Shown in pieces: positions 1-8,662 of a stretch of DNA of 64,000 nt (positions within the stretch are counted from its first letter, which is position 1; each line of letters starts with the position of its first letter). The stretch lies in NCBI RefSeq assembly GCF_001591045.1, contig NZ_BCUA01000001.1, positions 1 through 64,000 on the forward strand. The letters run 5' to 3'. The translations under genes were made by a program, and so were the position numbers. This DNA comes from Sphingopyxis granuli NBRC 100800. Lineage in GTDB: Bacteria; Pseudomonadota; Alphaproteobacteria; Sphingomonadales; Sphingomonadaceae. Under the pieces are notes generated by a model. The model was not told where the DNA came from and did no database searches. It was given only the letters and a program-made list of their open reading frames with translations.

Positions 1-2361
1 CGTGTTATCCGGAGATCCAGATAAGATGTATTCCCGCGGCGACAGATCGATCTCGAGATCCGCGCGTTCTTCGGGCCTGAGATCGCCCAGACGCCGGTTG
101 AGGATGGATTCCGCGGTCGTCACGAGTTGGAGAACGACGGACTGGCCATCGGCGATATGCGCGCGAACGGCCGCGATGACCGTCGGAAGCTTCATCGAGA
201 GCAAGAGCTGGCCGAAGAAGCGCTGTTTCGTGGACTCGAAGCGCGAGCGCGCCGATGCCTTGGCGCCGCTGTTGAGCGTTGTGTTCTCCAGCCCGTCGAC
301 CACCGCCGTAAGCTCGAGGGCGCGCTCCATGTTGCGATGGATGATCGCCCAGGCATCGGCGTAGCTGTCGTAGATCGCGATCTGGTCGGGCGTCAGTTCG
401 TGCCGGAGGATCTCATATTCGACCCCGGCGAAGCTCAGCGCGCGCGCAGTGTAGAGCCCCAGCGCCTTCAGGTCGCGCGCCACGAGCTCCATCGCCGCGA
501 TCCCACCCTTGCGAATGCCGGTGATAAACTGCTCGCGATTGGTGAAGGCGGTTTCCGGACCCCACAAGCCAAGTCTCACCGCATAGGCGAGATTGTTGAC
601 GTCCGAGGCACCCGTCGCCGAGGCGTAGAGCACGCGGGCGCCTGGAAGATGGTTCTGGAGGAGAACGCCGCAAATGCCTTGTTGCGAGCCCTCCTTCGGG
701 CCGAGCGCGCCTTCGCCGCCCGCGACGCCGCCCATCTCGTGCGCTTCGTCGAAGCCGATCACGCCTTCGAAATCATCGCCGGCCCAGGCGATGACCTGCT
801 GCAGCCGGCTGTGATCGCCGCGCGCCGAGCGGAGCGTCGGATAGGTGACGAACAACACGCCCTCCTCGAGCATGACGGGCTGATCGATCTTCCAGTTGGA
901 CAGGGGCTGGATGTCGGCGGCAAGGCCCCCGAGCGCGGTCCAGTCGCGCCGGGCATCCTCGAGCAGCGTCTCGTTCTTCGAGACCCAAATGTTGCGACGC
1001 CGGCCTTGCAGCCAGTTGTCGAGAATACACGCCGACACCTGCCGCCCCTTCCCCGCGCCGGTGCCGTCGCCCAGGAAGTAGCCCTTGCGATAGGCTCGGC
1101 CTTCCTGGTTCTCCTCGAGACCGACGCCTTCCTTGCTGGGCATAAACCGGCCGGGCAGGAACTGGGACCAGGCATGGCCCGCATAGACGACCGTTTCGAG
1201 CTGCGAAGCGGAAAGAAGCCGTTCGGAGACGGTGCGCTCCGGAAGGTTGGGCACATAATCGGGGATCGGCGCAGCGATCGATCCCATTGCGACCGATTCC
1301 ACGAGCGCGGTCGGATGCTCGCCGGCCGCTTCGAACACGATGCGGCTGGGCCTGTAAGGCAGATAGACGCCGACCTGGTCGAGCAAGGGCGCTGGCGCCT
1401 CGAGCGCGGTGTAGCCGACCGGCAGGACATTATTGCGGACCGGTGCATGATAGGGCCTCGGCGCGGCCCGCATGCTCTTGACCGCGCGAAACAGCGACAG
1501 CCCGGAGGAGCGCTTCGGCGGCGGCGGCAACGCGGCCGTGCAAGCGCTGCGTTCGGGAACGGTCAGCGCTCCCAGCAATTCGCGGATCGACCCACGCTGG
1601 ATGGTCGCCGGGCTCGATCCGCCCACGACCTTGTCGATGACAAACAGTCGGACCGCGATCGACGTGCCATGCTTGAGATAGCATTTCTCGAGCCGGACGG
1701 AGGTTCGGACGCTGACGTCGCGCAGCGTCGTCTCGAAAAGATCGCGCATGCGTGCATTGGGTCCAAACCAATCCGGCATGACCGCTACCAGCCTGCCGCC
1801 CGGTTGCAGGCGCCGCAGGGCCGCCTGGAGATGGCGGACGGCAGCGTAGCTGTCGGCGCCGAGACCCACGGAGCGGGAGAAAGGCGGGTTCATCAGGACG
1901 ACGCTGGGGCGCGACGCGTCGGCGAGCGTGGAATTGATCATCGCACCGTCGTGGCCGGTGACCACGGCATCGGGAAAGGCGTGGGTCAGGCGCGTGCGGC
2001 GCGGCGCGGCATGTTCGTTGAGCTGGAGACCTGCATAATCCCGGCAATGGGCGACGAGAAGGCCGTTGCCGGCACTCGGCTCCAGAATGACATCGTCAGG
2101 CTGGATAGCCGCCAGGACGAACGCAACGGCGGCGAGATCGACGGGTGTCGAGAATTGCTGCCATTCGATCTGCTCTTCGCTGCGCACGGTCTGGGTGGGC
2201 AGACGGTCGAGCAGGTCGCAGGCCGCGCCGACATCGGCGAGCGAACGCAGCGGATAGGGACCGAACTGGAGATGGTGGGCGAGCGCGTGCTCGAGAATCT
2301 CAAAACTGTCGCGCTGCGTCCATAAGCCATCGGCATCGGAGCCGCCAAATCCGGCGACCAT
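1..2361 (-). CDS. Strawberry-notch-type helicase/methylase (runs off the window)
   Basis: The protein combines an N-terminal methyltransferase-like region with a superfamily-2 ATPase of the strawberry-notch type, a large protein common on alphaproteobacterial plasmids and presumably acting on DNA. Reading from the ATG at 2361, an NPPF motif (as in N6-adenine methylases) lies near residue 157, a Walker A-like GDGTGAGKG near residue 430 and a DEAH box (GFDEAHEM) near residue 536. The reading frame stays open to base 1, so the C-terminal half is outside the window (about 787 of a usual 1,400 or so residues are present). The better start would be the ATG at 2473, which has a GGAG ribosome site, but that frame stops after five codons; the main frame is reached only with a one-base shift in an AAAA run at about 2460. 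ATG 2361 is therefore a fallback start. The specific DNA substrate is unknown. Confidence 0.8.
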   Translation of the reverse strand, partial: MVAGFGGSDADGLWTQRDSFEILEHALAHHLQFGPYPLRSLADVGAACDLLDRLPTQTVRSEEQIEWQQFSTPVDLAAVAFVLAAIQPDDVILEPSAGNGLLVAHCRDYAGLQLNEHAAPRRTRLTHAFPDAVVTGHDGAMINSTLADASRPSVVLMNPPFSRSVGLGADSYAAVRHLQAALRRLQPGGRLVAVMPDWFGPNARMRDLFETTLRDVSVRTSVRLEKCYLKHGTSIAVRLFVIDKVVGGSSPATIQRGSIRELLGALTVPERSACTAALPPPPKRSSGLSLFRAVKSMRAAPRPYHAPVRNNVLPVGYTALEAPAPLLDQVGVYLPYRPSRIVFEAAGEHPTALVESVAMGSIAAPIPDYVPNLPERTVSERLLSASQLETVVYAGHAWSQFLPGRFMPSKEGVGLEENQEGRAYRKGYFLGDGTGAGKGRQVSACILDNWLQGRRRNIWVSKNETLLEDARRDWTALGGLAADIQPLSNWKIDQPVMLEEGVLFVTYPTLRSARGDHSRLQQVIAWAGDDFEGVIGFDEAHEMGGVAGGEGALGPKEGSQQGICGVLLQNHLPGARVLYASATGASDVNNLAYAVRLGLWGPETAFTNREQFITGIRKGGIAAMELVARDLKALGLYTARALSFAGVEYEILRHELTPDQIAIYDSYADAWAIIHRNMERALELTAVVDGLENTTLNSGAKASARSRFESTKQRFFGQLLLSMKLPTVIAAVRAHIADGQSVVLQLVTTAESILNRRLGDLRPEERADLEIDLSPREYILSGSPDNT

Positions 2362-2709
2362 CGCGGCGTTGAGATCGGCGCGGGTAATGCGATCAGCGGA
2401 CCGGAGCCGTTCGACAAGGAGGGTGGTCGCGCGGCGTTCAGCCGTCGTCGCGGCATCAGAAAGGTTGGTCATGTAGGGGTCTCCAGGGCGGCTACCCTTC
2501 CGGTAGCCTCAACCCTTCACACCCCCTTCTCTTTGTAGCGGCTGCACGGCCGCGCGTGTTCCCGCGCTTGAAATCCTTCACCGAAGGGGGTGCCCCAGTG
2601 CCTGATCGCACAGACCGTCGCCGGGCAGGTAGAATACCGGATGGTATCGGTGGGTCCCTCGCGCGAAGCTGCGCGGGTACGATCTCCCATACAGGTTCAG
2701 GGAAAGACC

Positions 2710-3528
2710 ATGGCTGCGACTTTCGACACTTTGTTGGCGAGCGATTTCTCCGCACGATGCGACCGTCCGCTCGACCGGGCAATGCAGATCGCGCGCGATC
2801 ATGACGGCACACTGACCATAGCGCATGTCCTGGAGCGGGAAGGCGCGCAGTCTGGGCCCGACACGGTCGCGCGGCTGCGTGCGGAACTGCCGCCCACGGC
2901 ACAGAACGCCGATCTGATTGTGCGGGCCGGGTCTGCCCCCAAGGTTCTGGCGCAAATCGCGGCGGAACGCGGCAGCGATCTGATCGTGACCGGCGTCGCG
3001 CGCTACAACAGCATCGGCGATTATCTGCTGGGCACGGCCGTCGACCATATTGTCCGCAATGCACAAGCCCCGGTTCTGGTCGTGCGGCGTCGCGCAGCGG
3101 GTCCTTACGAGCGGGTTGTCGTTGCAACCGATCTTTCAGACTGTTCGCGCGCGGCTCTTCTTTCTGCCGCAAGACTCTTTCCAGGATCTGACCTCACCGT
3201 CGTCCATGCTTTCCATGTCCCCTACGAAGCCTGGCTGAAATCGGATGACGTGAAGGACTATGTGCGCACCGAAGCTCAGGAGGGCCTGGAGGCGTTCCTT
3301 GCCCAGGAGGAGCTTGCGCCATTGGCTTCCCGCATCGAAGCCATTGTCGATGAAGGTGAGACAGGCAGCGTCGTCATGCGCCAGCTTGAGCGCACGAAGT
3401 CGCCGCTTCTGGTGTTGGGTACGCATGGCCGCAGCGGCTTTGCCCATGCGACAATTGGCAGCCAGGCGGAGGCCTTGCTGTCGGCGGTGGGTACCGATGT
3501 GCTGATGGTACGCGAACCCAGGCCTTGA
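2710..3528 (+). CDS. Tandem universal stress protein (UspA family)
   Basis: A cytoplasmic stress protein of 272 residues with two consecutive Usp domains (about residues 4-135 and 140-270). The second domain ends in the ATP-binding signature GTHGRSGF followed by GSQAEALL, matching the family G-2x-G-9x-G(S/T) pattern; the first domain has a weaker version. The start at 2710 follows a GGGAAA ribosome site; the frame extends further upstream to 2590 but without a convincing site. It is divergent from the strawberry-notch gene and precedes a convergent flavoprotein gene. Usp proteins are usually induced by oxygen limitation or growth arrest. A second tandem Usp gene lies at 36703, which suggests a shared stress role for these plasmid genes. 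No specific ligand can be read from the sequence. Confidence 0.9.
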   Translation: MAATFDTLLASDFSARCDRPLDRAMQIARDHDGTLTIAHVLEREGAQSGPDTVARLRAELPPTAQNADLIVRAGSAPKVLAQIAAERGSDLIVTGVARYNSIGDYLLGTAVDHIVRNAQAPVLVVRRRAAGPYERVVVATDLSDCSRAALLSAARLFPGSDLTVVHAFHVPYEAWLKSDDVKDYVRTEAQEGLEAFLAQEELAPLASRIEAIVDEGETGSVVMRQLERTKSPLLVLGTHGRSGFAHATIGSQAEALLSAVGTDVLMVREPRP

Positions 3529-3550
3529 TCGATCCAGTCGCCCAACAGCG

Positions 3551-4129
3551 CTATCGAGCAGCGCCTCCGAGCCGGGCGACGGTCCGTAGCCATTTTTCCC
3601 TGGACGATGCGTCTCCTTCCACGCTCCCGATAATCGAGTAGCGCACCGGCTGAATGCCGACAAAGCGCAGGAGATTGCGATCAAGGCTCTTGAGACTGTG
3701 GGCACGAAAAAAGAGGCGATAGATAGGCGCGGGCATTCCCATCGTCACGATGATCCGGGCGGATCGGCCGGTGAGAAGCTGCGCCGACATTCCTGTCGAG
3801 CCCTCATCAATCGCAAACCCGGGGCGCAGAATCTGTTCGAGAAAACCCTTCAGGAGGGCAGGAACGTCTCCAAGCCAGAGCGGATAAAGGATGACGAGAT
3901 GATCCGCCCAGCGAATATCTGTCTGGGCCTTGTGGATAGCATCGACAGGCGCATTGTCACGCCATTCCGCTGCTGTTCGCAGGATAGGAAAATCCAGCTT
4001 CGCAATCTCGATCCGGCGCACTTGGTGGCCGGCTGCCTCGCCGCCTGACGCATAGGCATCCGCAAGCGCGTGAACATACCGGGTCCGGTCAGGGTCGGGA
4101 TGCCCGTCAATGATCGTGATGCGGGTCAT
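3551..4129 (-). CDS. NAD(P)H-dependent quinone reductase-like flavoprotein
   Basis: A 192-residue flavodoxin-like-fold protein of the NAD(P)H dehydrogenase (quinone) / KefF-MdaB superfamily, expected to bind FMN or FAD and reduce quinones by two electrons. Visible features are the N-terminal nucleotide-binding strand with IIDGHPDPDRTRYVHAL, the YPLWLGDVPALLKGFLEQ segment typical of the family, and the RPGFAID turn that follows. The ATG at 4129 is preferred over the upstream ATG at 4174 because it has a GGGAGGCGCC ribosome site and gives the normal N-terminus. It ends 22 bases from the convergent universal stress gene. A role in redox protection fits the rest of the plasmid, but the substrate is inferred. 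Confidence 0.85.
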   Translation of the reverse strand: MTRITIIDGHPDPDRTRYVHALADAYASGGEAAGHQVRRIEIAKLDFPILRTAAEWRDNAPVDAIHKAQTDIRWADHLVILYPLWLGDVPALLKGFLEQILRPGFAIDEGSTGMSAQLLTGRSARIIVTMGMPAPIYRLFFRAHSLKSLDRNLLRFVGIQPVRYSIIGSVEGDASSREKWLRTVARLGGAAR

Positions 4130-4436
4130 GGCGCCTCCCAGGTCGCAACCTGCCATCCACCTTCTTTCCTGCAATTGGGATTATCCCGGAGTGTCGGTGA
4201 CGACAGACACCGGTGCTTGAGGAGCTCCTCGGCCGGTCTGTTGCATCGGGATCCACGGCGGACGGCATATGCCACGCATTTCGGAGAGCTGGTTAAATGG
4301 ATGGCGGTCCTCCAATAGGGGGATATCCTGCGCGACGTTTGCGCGAAATGAGGAACCATTTCCCGCTGCCGAGGCGCCAGCAGCTTTCCCCAGAAATTTC
4401 TGGAAACTTTCATATTTTGGAAGTATCAGGAATTTT

Positions 4437-5114
4437 ATGTCCTTCCTGGCACGAGCCGCTTCCACAGCCGGACTGGCTGACCGCATCCTGAGCGATCGCC
4501 GGCTTGGCGATCTGCTCGGCGGAGGTGACGCACGTCGCTATGGACTCGTGAACCGGGCGTTGAAAGACGGGTCGCTAATCCGCATCAAGCGGGGTGCCTA
4601 TTTATTGGGACAGCAGTTCCGCAGTGAACCCGTGCACCCCTTCGCCGTCGCGCAGGGACTGGTGCCGGGGAGCTACGTCTCTTTTGAAAGCGCGCTTGCC
4701 CATCATGGCTGGATCCCCGAGGCCGTCTTCGTCACAGCGAGTGTTTCGCCGGGACGCAAGAGCCTCTCCTTCGCAACTGCGGACTTCGGCACCTTCGGTT
4801 TTCATCCTCTCGCCATCAAGGATTATCGCTTCCTGACAGGGGTCGACCGGATCAAGATGGGCAAGCTCACCGCCTTTGTTGCAAGCCCACTGCGCGCGCT
4901 CATGGACCTCGTCGCCCTGAGGAAGGAACGATGGACCGGGATCAACTGGCTGACGAGCAGTCTGCGGATCGAGGAGGACTTGCTCCTTTCGCTGAAGCAC
5001 AGGGATTTCGCGAAGCTGCGGCCGGTTTACAAACACAAGGCCGTGAATGCCTTCCTCGACGCGCTGGAAAGCGCGGTCATGGAGATGGAAGCGGAAAGGT
5101 CAGACCATGATTGA
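4437..5114 (+). CDS. abiEi: AbiEi-family antitoxin / transcriptional regulator
   Basis: This is the antitoxin half of an AbiE-type (type IV) toxin-antitoxin or abortive-infection pair. The 225-residue protein has an N-terminal winged-helix segment (about residues 10-60, including RRYGLVNRALKDGSLIRIKR) and a C-terminal AbiEi domain. The family antitoxin represses its own promoter and counteracts the AbiEii nucleotidyltransferase without binding it stably. The ATG at 4437 is preferred; the frame also opens upstream at 4269, but that part shows no family resemblance. Its last eight bases overlap the toxin gene, implying translational coupling. The AT-rich stretch before the start is a likely promoter/operator, though no clear inverted repeat was seen. 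Confidence 0.85.
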   Translation: MSFLARAASTAGLADRILSDRRLGDLLGGGDARRYGLVNRALKDGSLIRIKRGAYLLGQQFRSEPVHPFAVAQGLVPGSYVSFESALAHHGWIPEAVFVTASVSPGRKSLSFATADFGTFGFHPLAIKDYRFLTGVDRIKMGKLTAFVASPLRALMDLVALRKERWTGINWLTSSLRIEEDLLLSLKHRDFAKLRPVYKHKAVNAFLDALESAVMEMEAERSDHD

Positions 5115-5961
5115 CATCATCAAGGAGAAGTTGCGGCGATATGAAGCATCGAACGCGCTCGATGAGGAGAATGCGGTCAAGGAAATATTGCAAGAGATTG
5201 CGCTCTATGCACTCTGGCGCGGTGACTTCTTCGATGTCGGCCTGTTCCAGGGCGGCACGTCCTTGCGTATCCTTCATGGCCTGCCGCGCTTCTCTGAAGA
5301 TCTCGATTTTCTCTTGAGGGCGCCCCACCCCGATTTCGACTGGTCGCCCTATCTCAAGATCCTCGTGGAGGTCTTTGGACAGTTCGGCCTGCAACTGGAA
5401 GCCCAGCCCAAGGCCAGGATGGACAAGACCGTACGCCAGGCCTTGATCAAGGACGACTCGATCGCGAGCCAGCTCGACCTCTCCTTCGCCGGCTCCGGGC
5501 GCCCCCGCACGATAAAGATCAAGCTCGAAATCGACGTCAATCCGCCCGCCGGTTCCGGCGAAGCCTTCACCTATCTCGATTTTCCGGCCGATCATGAGGT
5601 ACGGCACCAGGATCTTTCGTCGAACTTTGCACTCAAGATTCACGCCCTTTTGTGCCGCGAATTTCTCAAGGGAAGGGACTGGTTTGATTTCTCCTGGTAT
5701 GTCGCCAAAGGAACGGTGCCCAATCTTGCCCTGCTCCAGAATGCGCTCGTTCAAGCTGGTCCGTGGGAAAGCGACGAAACCCTGATGGTCGACATGCCTT
5801 GGCTCCGTGACGCTCTGGCGACCACAGTCGGCAGGGTCGATTGGAAGGCCGCTTCCCGCGATGTGCAGCGCTTCCTGCGTCCAACCGAGATGAAGTCACT
5901 CGAGCTATGGGGGGAACGTTTCTTCCTCGCAAAAGTCGGGAAAATGGCGGAAGAATCCTGA
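5107..5961 (+). CDS. abiEii: AbiEii/AbiGii-family nucleotidyltransferase toxin
   Basis: The toxin half of the AbiE pair, 284 residues, a DNA polymerase beta-like nucleotidyltransferase that in studied members modifies tRNA and causes reversible growth arrest. The sequence shows the family G-G-T-S-L-R motif near residue 48 followed by the SEDLDF catalytic acid pair, and the later KGRDWFDF motif (about residue 190) that corresponds to the conserved K-x-x-R-D-x-x-D of the family. All expected catalytic motifs are intact, so the toxin looks functional. The start at 5107 overlaps abiEi by eight bases. It probably acts as phage defence or plasmid stabilisation. Confidence 0.88.
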   Translation: MIDIIKEKLRRYEASNALDEENAVKEILQEIALYALWRGDFFDVGLFQGGTSLRILHGLPRFSEDLDFLLRAPHPDFDWSPYLKILVEVFGQFGLQLEAQPKARMDKTVRQALIKDDSIASQLDLSFAGSGRPRTIKIKLEIDVNPPAGSGEAFTYLDFPADHEVRHQDLSSNFALKIHALLCREFLKGRDWFDFSWYVAKGTVPNLALLQNALVQAGPWESDETLMVDMPWLRDALATTVGRVDWKAASRDVQRFLRPTEMKSLELWGERFFLAKVGKMAEES

Positions 5962-6095
5962 TTGCCAAAGATGCGGCCGAACGCAACGCGTGACTACTGC
6001 GACCATATTGCAGGAGTTCCCGCTTGCGGCTCCCCAACTTGCTTTTTCAGATCATTTTGATTGTATTTTAACCGGGATGATAGTGAGTGATAAAC

Positions 6096-6365
6096 ATGGC
6101 GGCCGAGACGAAGGTATTGACCGCGCACGTTCCCTTGGTGCTGGCGGAAAAGGTTGAAACAATGGCCGCGCGGCTCGAACGCTCGCGCGGCTGGGTGATG
6201 AAACAGGCACCCGCCGCCTGGGTCGATCAGGAGGAGGAGCGCCACCGGATGACGCTCGAAGCCCTGGCGGATGTCGATACGGGACGGGTGATCGACCATC
6301 AGGCGATCCAGGCATGGGCCGACAGCCTTGGGACGGAAAGGCCGCTGCCCTCGCCGGTCAAATGA
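6096..6365 (+). CDS. Ribbon-helix-helix (CopG/ParD-like) antitoxin
   Basis: An 89-residue DNA-binding antitoxin with an N-terminal ribbon-helix-helix (TKVLTAHVPLVLAEKVETMA) and a helical C-terminal tail meant to bind a ParE toxin. ATG 6096 is chosen; a GTG at 6087 is in frame three codons upstream. The stop overlaps the ATG of the following parE remnant (ATGA), the usual operon layout. Because the toxin is gutted, this antitoxin is effectively an orphan and may persist as a regulator or as protection against the same toxin elsewhere. Confidence 0.85.
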   Translation: MAAETKVLTAHVPLVLAEKVETMAARLERSRGWVMKQAPAAWVDQEEERHRMTLEALADVDTGRVIDHQAIQAWADSLGTERPLPSPVK

Positions 6366-6492
6366 AGATCCAATGGACCAGCAAGGCATCGTCGGCAATT
6401 ACGAGATGCGCTACGAGATCGCGGCCGGAACCATCTTCATGCTGCGCATCTCGCATTGCCGCGAGAACCGCAACTTCGAATCGGAGGAGTAG
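6362..6492 (+). pseudogene. parE toxin remnant with internal deletion
   Basis: The first eleven codons (MKIQWTSKASS) match the N-terminus of a ParE toxin, and the last thirty or so codons, in a different frame, read NYEMRYEIAAGTIF, then LRISHCRENR and a TAG stop at 6490, matching the C-terminal strands and the HxRE end of ParE. The two parts are joined at about 6395 with a frame change and roughly 55-60 middle codons missing. The product cannot fold as a gyrase-poisoning ParE. The start overlaps the antitoxin stop, so the original operon layout is preserved. Confidence 0.8.
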
Positions 6493-6667
6493 CGGGGCTG
6501 GCCCAGGTGAGCGGGGTCGGAGATGCGGCGCGCGGCGGCAAAGTCGCCTTCACATCGCTTCTCGCGAAGAGCGGACGGGGCGTTCCCTATTTCGGGCATT
6601 CCCAAGTCACTGGTTCACGGCCCGACAGCGAGGATGCGATCGATCACCCCCGCGGCTGCATCTATCC

Positions 6668-7279
6668 TCAAATCGGACCGAAGTCCTGAAACACAATCTG
6701 TCGCGGTCGGCCGGGCAGCTCGTCCAGAATAGCTCTTACGGGTTCCACCAGTCCCGGTTGGCCAATGACGGCACCATGAATGCAGTCGGAGCCGATCCGT
6801 TCAAGGACTTGCACCTCGGCTTCAGGATCGGTGGGAACGTGAGGCGCGAGGTCTCGCCTCGCCGCTTCGCCGCCAGCGAACATCCGCGCGAACGCCCACG
6901 GGCCTCCACGATAGCCCCTATGGTTCTTGATCTCGCTCCTTGCCGCGTTGCGCCAGCAGAACCGGCATTCATGCGTCCATAGGATGGTGGCGGACAGGAC
7001 AAGCACGATCCAGTCGGCATGACCACTTTTGCGCCGCTTCGCCGTGAACATCGCTTCGTTCACGCGTGAAATCGAAACAGAGACGGCGTCTTCGTTCCCG
7101 TCAAGCCGGCCGTAATCGCTGGCGTAGGCCAAATGGTCTGCCGCCGCCAGATCGCGGCGCGGCCATAGGCCATGCGCCACGATGCCGGCGAGATTCGCAG
7201 TCTGGGTGAAATGCAGCAGGAACCGCACGTCGCGGTTCTCAGCGATCGAGCGGATATGCGCACTGCTGCTCGACTTCAT
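6668..7279 (-). CDS. DarT-like (DUF4433) DNA ADP-ribosyltransferase
   Basis: A 203-residue protein resembling the DarT/DUF4433 family, NAD-dependent enzymes that ADP-ribosylate bases in single-stranded DNA. Visible family features are the N-terminal LLHFTQTANLAGIVAHGL (the HFT NAD-binding strand and helix), the central SISRVNEAMF and WIVLVLSATILW strands, a cysteine-containing TNAA-like segment (CRFCWRNAA), and the PTDPEAEVQVLERI segment whose glutamate corresponds to the catalytic Glu. Its ATG overlaps the stop of the upstream Toprim gene by four bases (ATGA), so it is the second gene of that operon. No DarG macrodomain antitoxin is next to it, which is unusual. It may be a self-standing, divergent member or be controlled by something else. 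Confidence 0.75.
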   Translation of the reverse strand: MKSSSSAHIRSIAENRDVRFLLHFTQTANLAGIVAHGLWPRRDLAAADHLAYASDYGRLDGNEDAVSVSISRVNEAMFTAKRRKSGHADWIVLVLSATILWTHECRFCWRNAARSEIKNHRGYRGGPWAFARMFAGGEAARRDLAPHVPTDPEAEVQVLERIGSDCIHGAVIGQPGLVEPVRAILDELPGRPRQIVFQDFGPI

Positions 7280-8124
7280 CGCAATGGCTCCACAGCCGCC
7301 TCCAATACGTTCGCCCAGTCCTTGACGCCCGGAGGCGCCATGCGGGTAATCTCCAGGTCCGGCCTTGCATAGCGCAAGGTCGCTCGACCGGCCGCGCGTT
7401 CGCCCTCCGCATCATTGTCGGCGGCAAGGATCAGCGATGTCAGGTGCTGCGGGAGCAAGATCTGATCGAGGCGCCTCGCACCAAGGCTTGCCCAGCAGGG
7501 TAGACCCTGTAGGAGGGTGAAAGCGCGCGCGGTCTCGAAGCCCTCGGCCAGCGCCAGGCAAGGCGATCCATGCCCGCCCCCTTGCCAGGCCCCCTGCCCT
7601 GGCCGCCCCAGCATGAGCTTCATGCGGCACTTGCCGGTTTCCGGGTCGAGAAAGATGCGCTGGATGGCGGTCAGCCGCCGCCCTTCACGCACGGCCACGA
7701 GCAATGCGGGATGGAACGTAGTCCACGGTTTGGGGCGATAAGGGCAGCGCGGATGGAATCGGAGATCGTCGGCGGGCGGTTCGAGGCGCCGCAATGTCAG
7801 GTAACGCTCGGCGAGTGTGCCGTGGATCGGAAGCCCCTCCTCCCAGAGCCGGGCGGCATTGCCCGATGCGCGCGCGGGCGTGTCACGGTAGGAATAGCGT
7901 TGTCGGACTGACACCCGGCGCAATTCCCGCAGGACGTCCTCGCGGTCACAGCCTGCAAAGCATGTGACGAGAATGCCGCGATCACCCTGTCGGATCGAAA
8001 GACTGGGCGTCCGATCGGCATGCGCGGGGCACAGGCACATGGCGGTGCGGCCATGCCAGGTACCGCCGAGAGTACCTACGAGATCGATGAGTTCCTGGGA
8101 TGGCCGTCGGGCTGTAAGCGGCAT
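7276..8124 (-). CDS. Toprim-domain, CHC2-like zinc-finger primase-type protein
   Basis: A 282-residue protein with an N-terminal zinc-binding motif like those of plasmid primases (CLCPAHADRTPSLSI, then TCFAGCDREDVL, about residues 30-65) and a C-terminal Toprim domain (ALAEGFETARAFTLLQGLP for the conserved glutamate, LILAADNDAEGERAA for the DxD motif). Such DUF7146/Toprim proteins are typical of alphaproteobacterial plasmids and are thought to act in plasmid DNA processing or priming; no polymerase helicase domain is attached. The start at 8124 has an AGGAGG ribosome site; an upstream ATG at 8250 lacks one. It overlaps the DarT-like gene, suggesting they are co-expressed. Confidence 0.85.
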   Translation of the reverse strand: MPLTARRPSQELIDLVGTLGGTWHGRTAMCLCPAHADRTPSLSIRQGDRGILVTCFAGCDREDVLRELRRVSVRQRYSYRDTPARASGNAARLWEEGLPIHGTLAERYLTLRRLEPPADDLRFHPRCPYRPKPWTTFHPALLVAVREGRRLTAIQRIFLDPETGKCRMKLMLGRPGQGAWQGGGHGSPCLALAEGFETARAFTLLQGLPCWASLGARRLDQILLPQHLTSLILAADNDAEGERAAGRATLRYARPDLEITRMAPPGVKDWANVLEAAVEPLR

Positions 8125-8662
8125 GGGTATCCTCCTGCTTACACCCCCTGCCCCACTCCCTCTTTCGCTCGACCGATTGCCTGCAATGTTCGAGCGGGGT
8201 CTATAAGCAGACACCATTCTCCGCCGCGTAGCGGATGCTGTATCGCCCAAGCAGATCAGGCATGCCGGTCGCGACGGTTGCTCCCGCCGCGATCTTATTC
8301 ATACTGAAGAGAAGGTCGGAAGCGATAAACCTGCCTCTGTCCGATTCGCAAACCCATCGCCCTTTCGAAGGTTTCTGGAGATGAACTTGCGGTCCCTTAT
8401 CGAAGGTTGTGACGTGAATAATCTATACTTTCCCCGAATTCTGGTGATCACCTGATTCGTTTGGATTTTGGCGCTTGCCCGTGCGCCGGAAATGGTCCGG
8501 GACTCACCCTCCAGCGGAAGCCATGTCCTTGCATGATGCCATCAGAGCGGGCCTAATTGACTAACCACCCTCATTTTGGCATAGCTGTCCGGGATTAGGG
8601 GTCTTTTTGCGGCCTTTTTCACGAACCAAGGCCAATTCGGGTTGAGAAGGGGGACATTGCCC
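8125..8662. other. Intergenic region between the Toprim operon and parA
   Basis: No convincing gene lies here. The stretch contains a dyad at 8436-8458 (listed separately), two copies of TCGAAGGTT at 8365 and 8400, and the divergent promoters for the Toprim operon and parA. A partition site is plausible but not demonstrated. Confidence 0.5.
8436..8458. promoter_or_regulatory. Dyad upstream of parA (operator or partition-site candidate)
   Basis: A perfect 10-bp palindrome GGTGATCACC (8443-8452) is framed by GAAT on the left and ATTC on the right, giving a longer interrupted dyad. Its position about 200 bases before parA fits an autoregulatory operator or a centromere-like site; which protein binds is inferred only. 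Confidence 0.4.

Noticed and set aside
127-2325. A 732-codon plus-strand open frame
   Set aside because: It is antisense to the strawberry-notch gene; the minus strand carries recognisable NPPF, Walker A and DEAH motifs, and the plus frame has no family resemblance.
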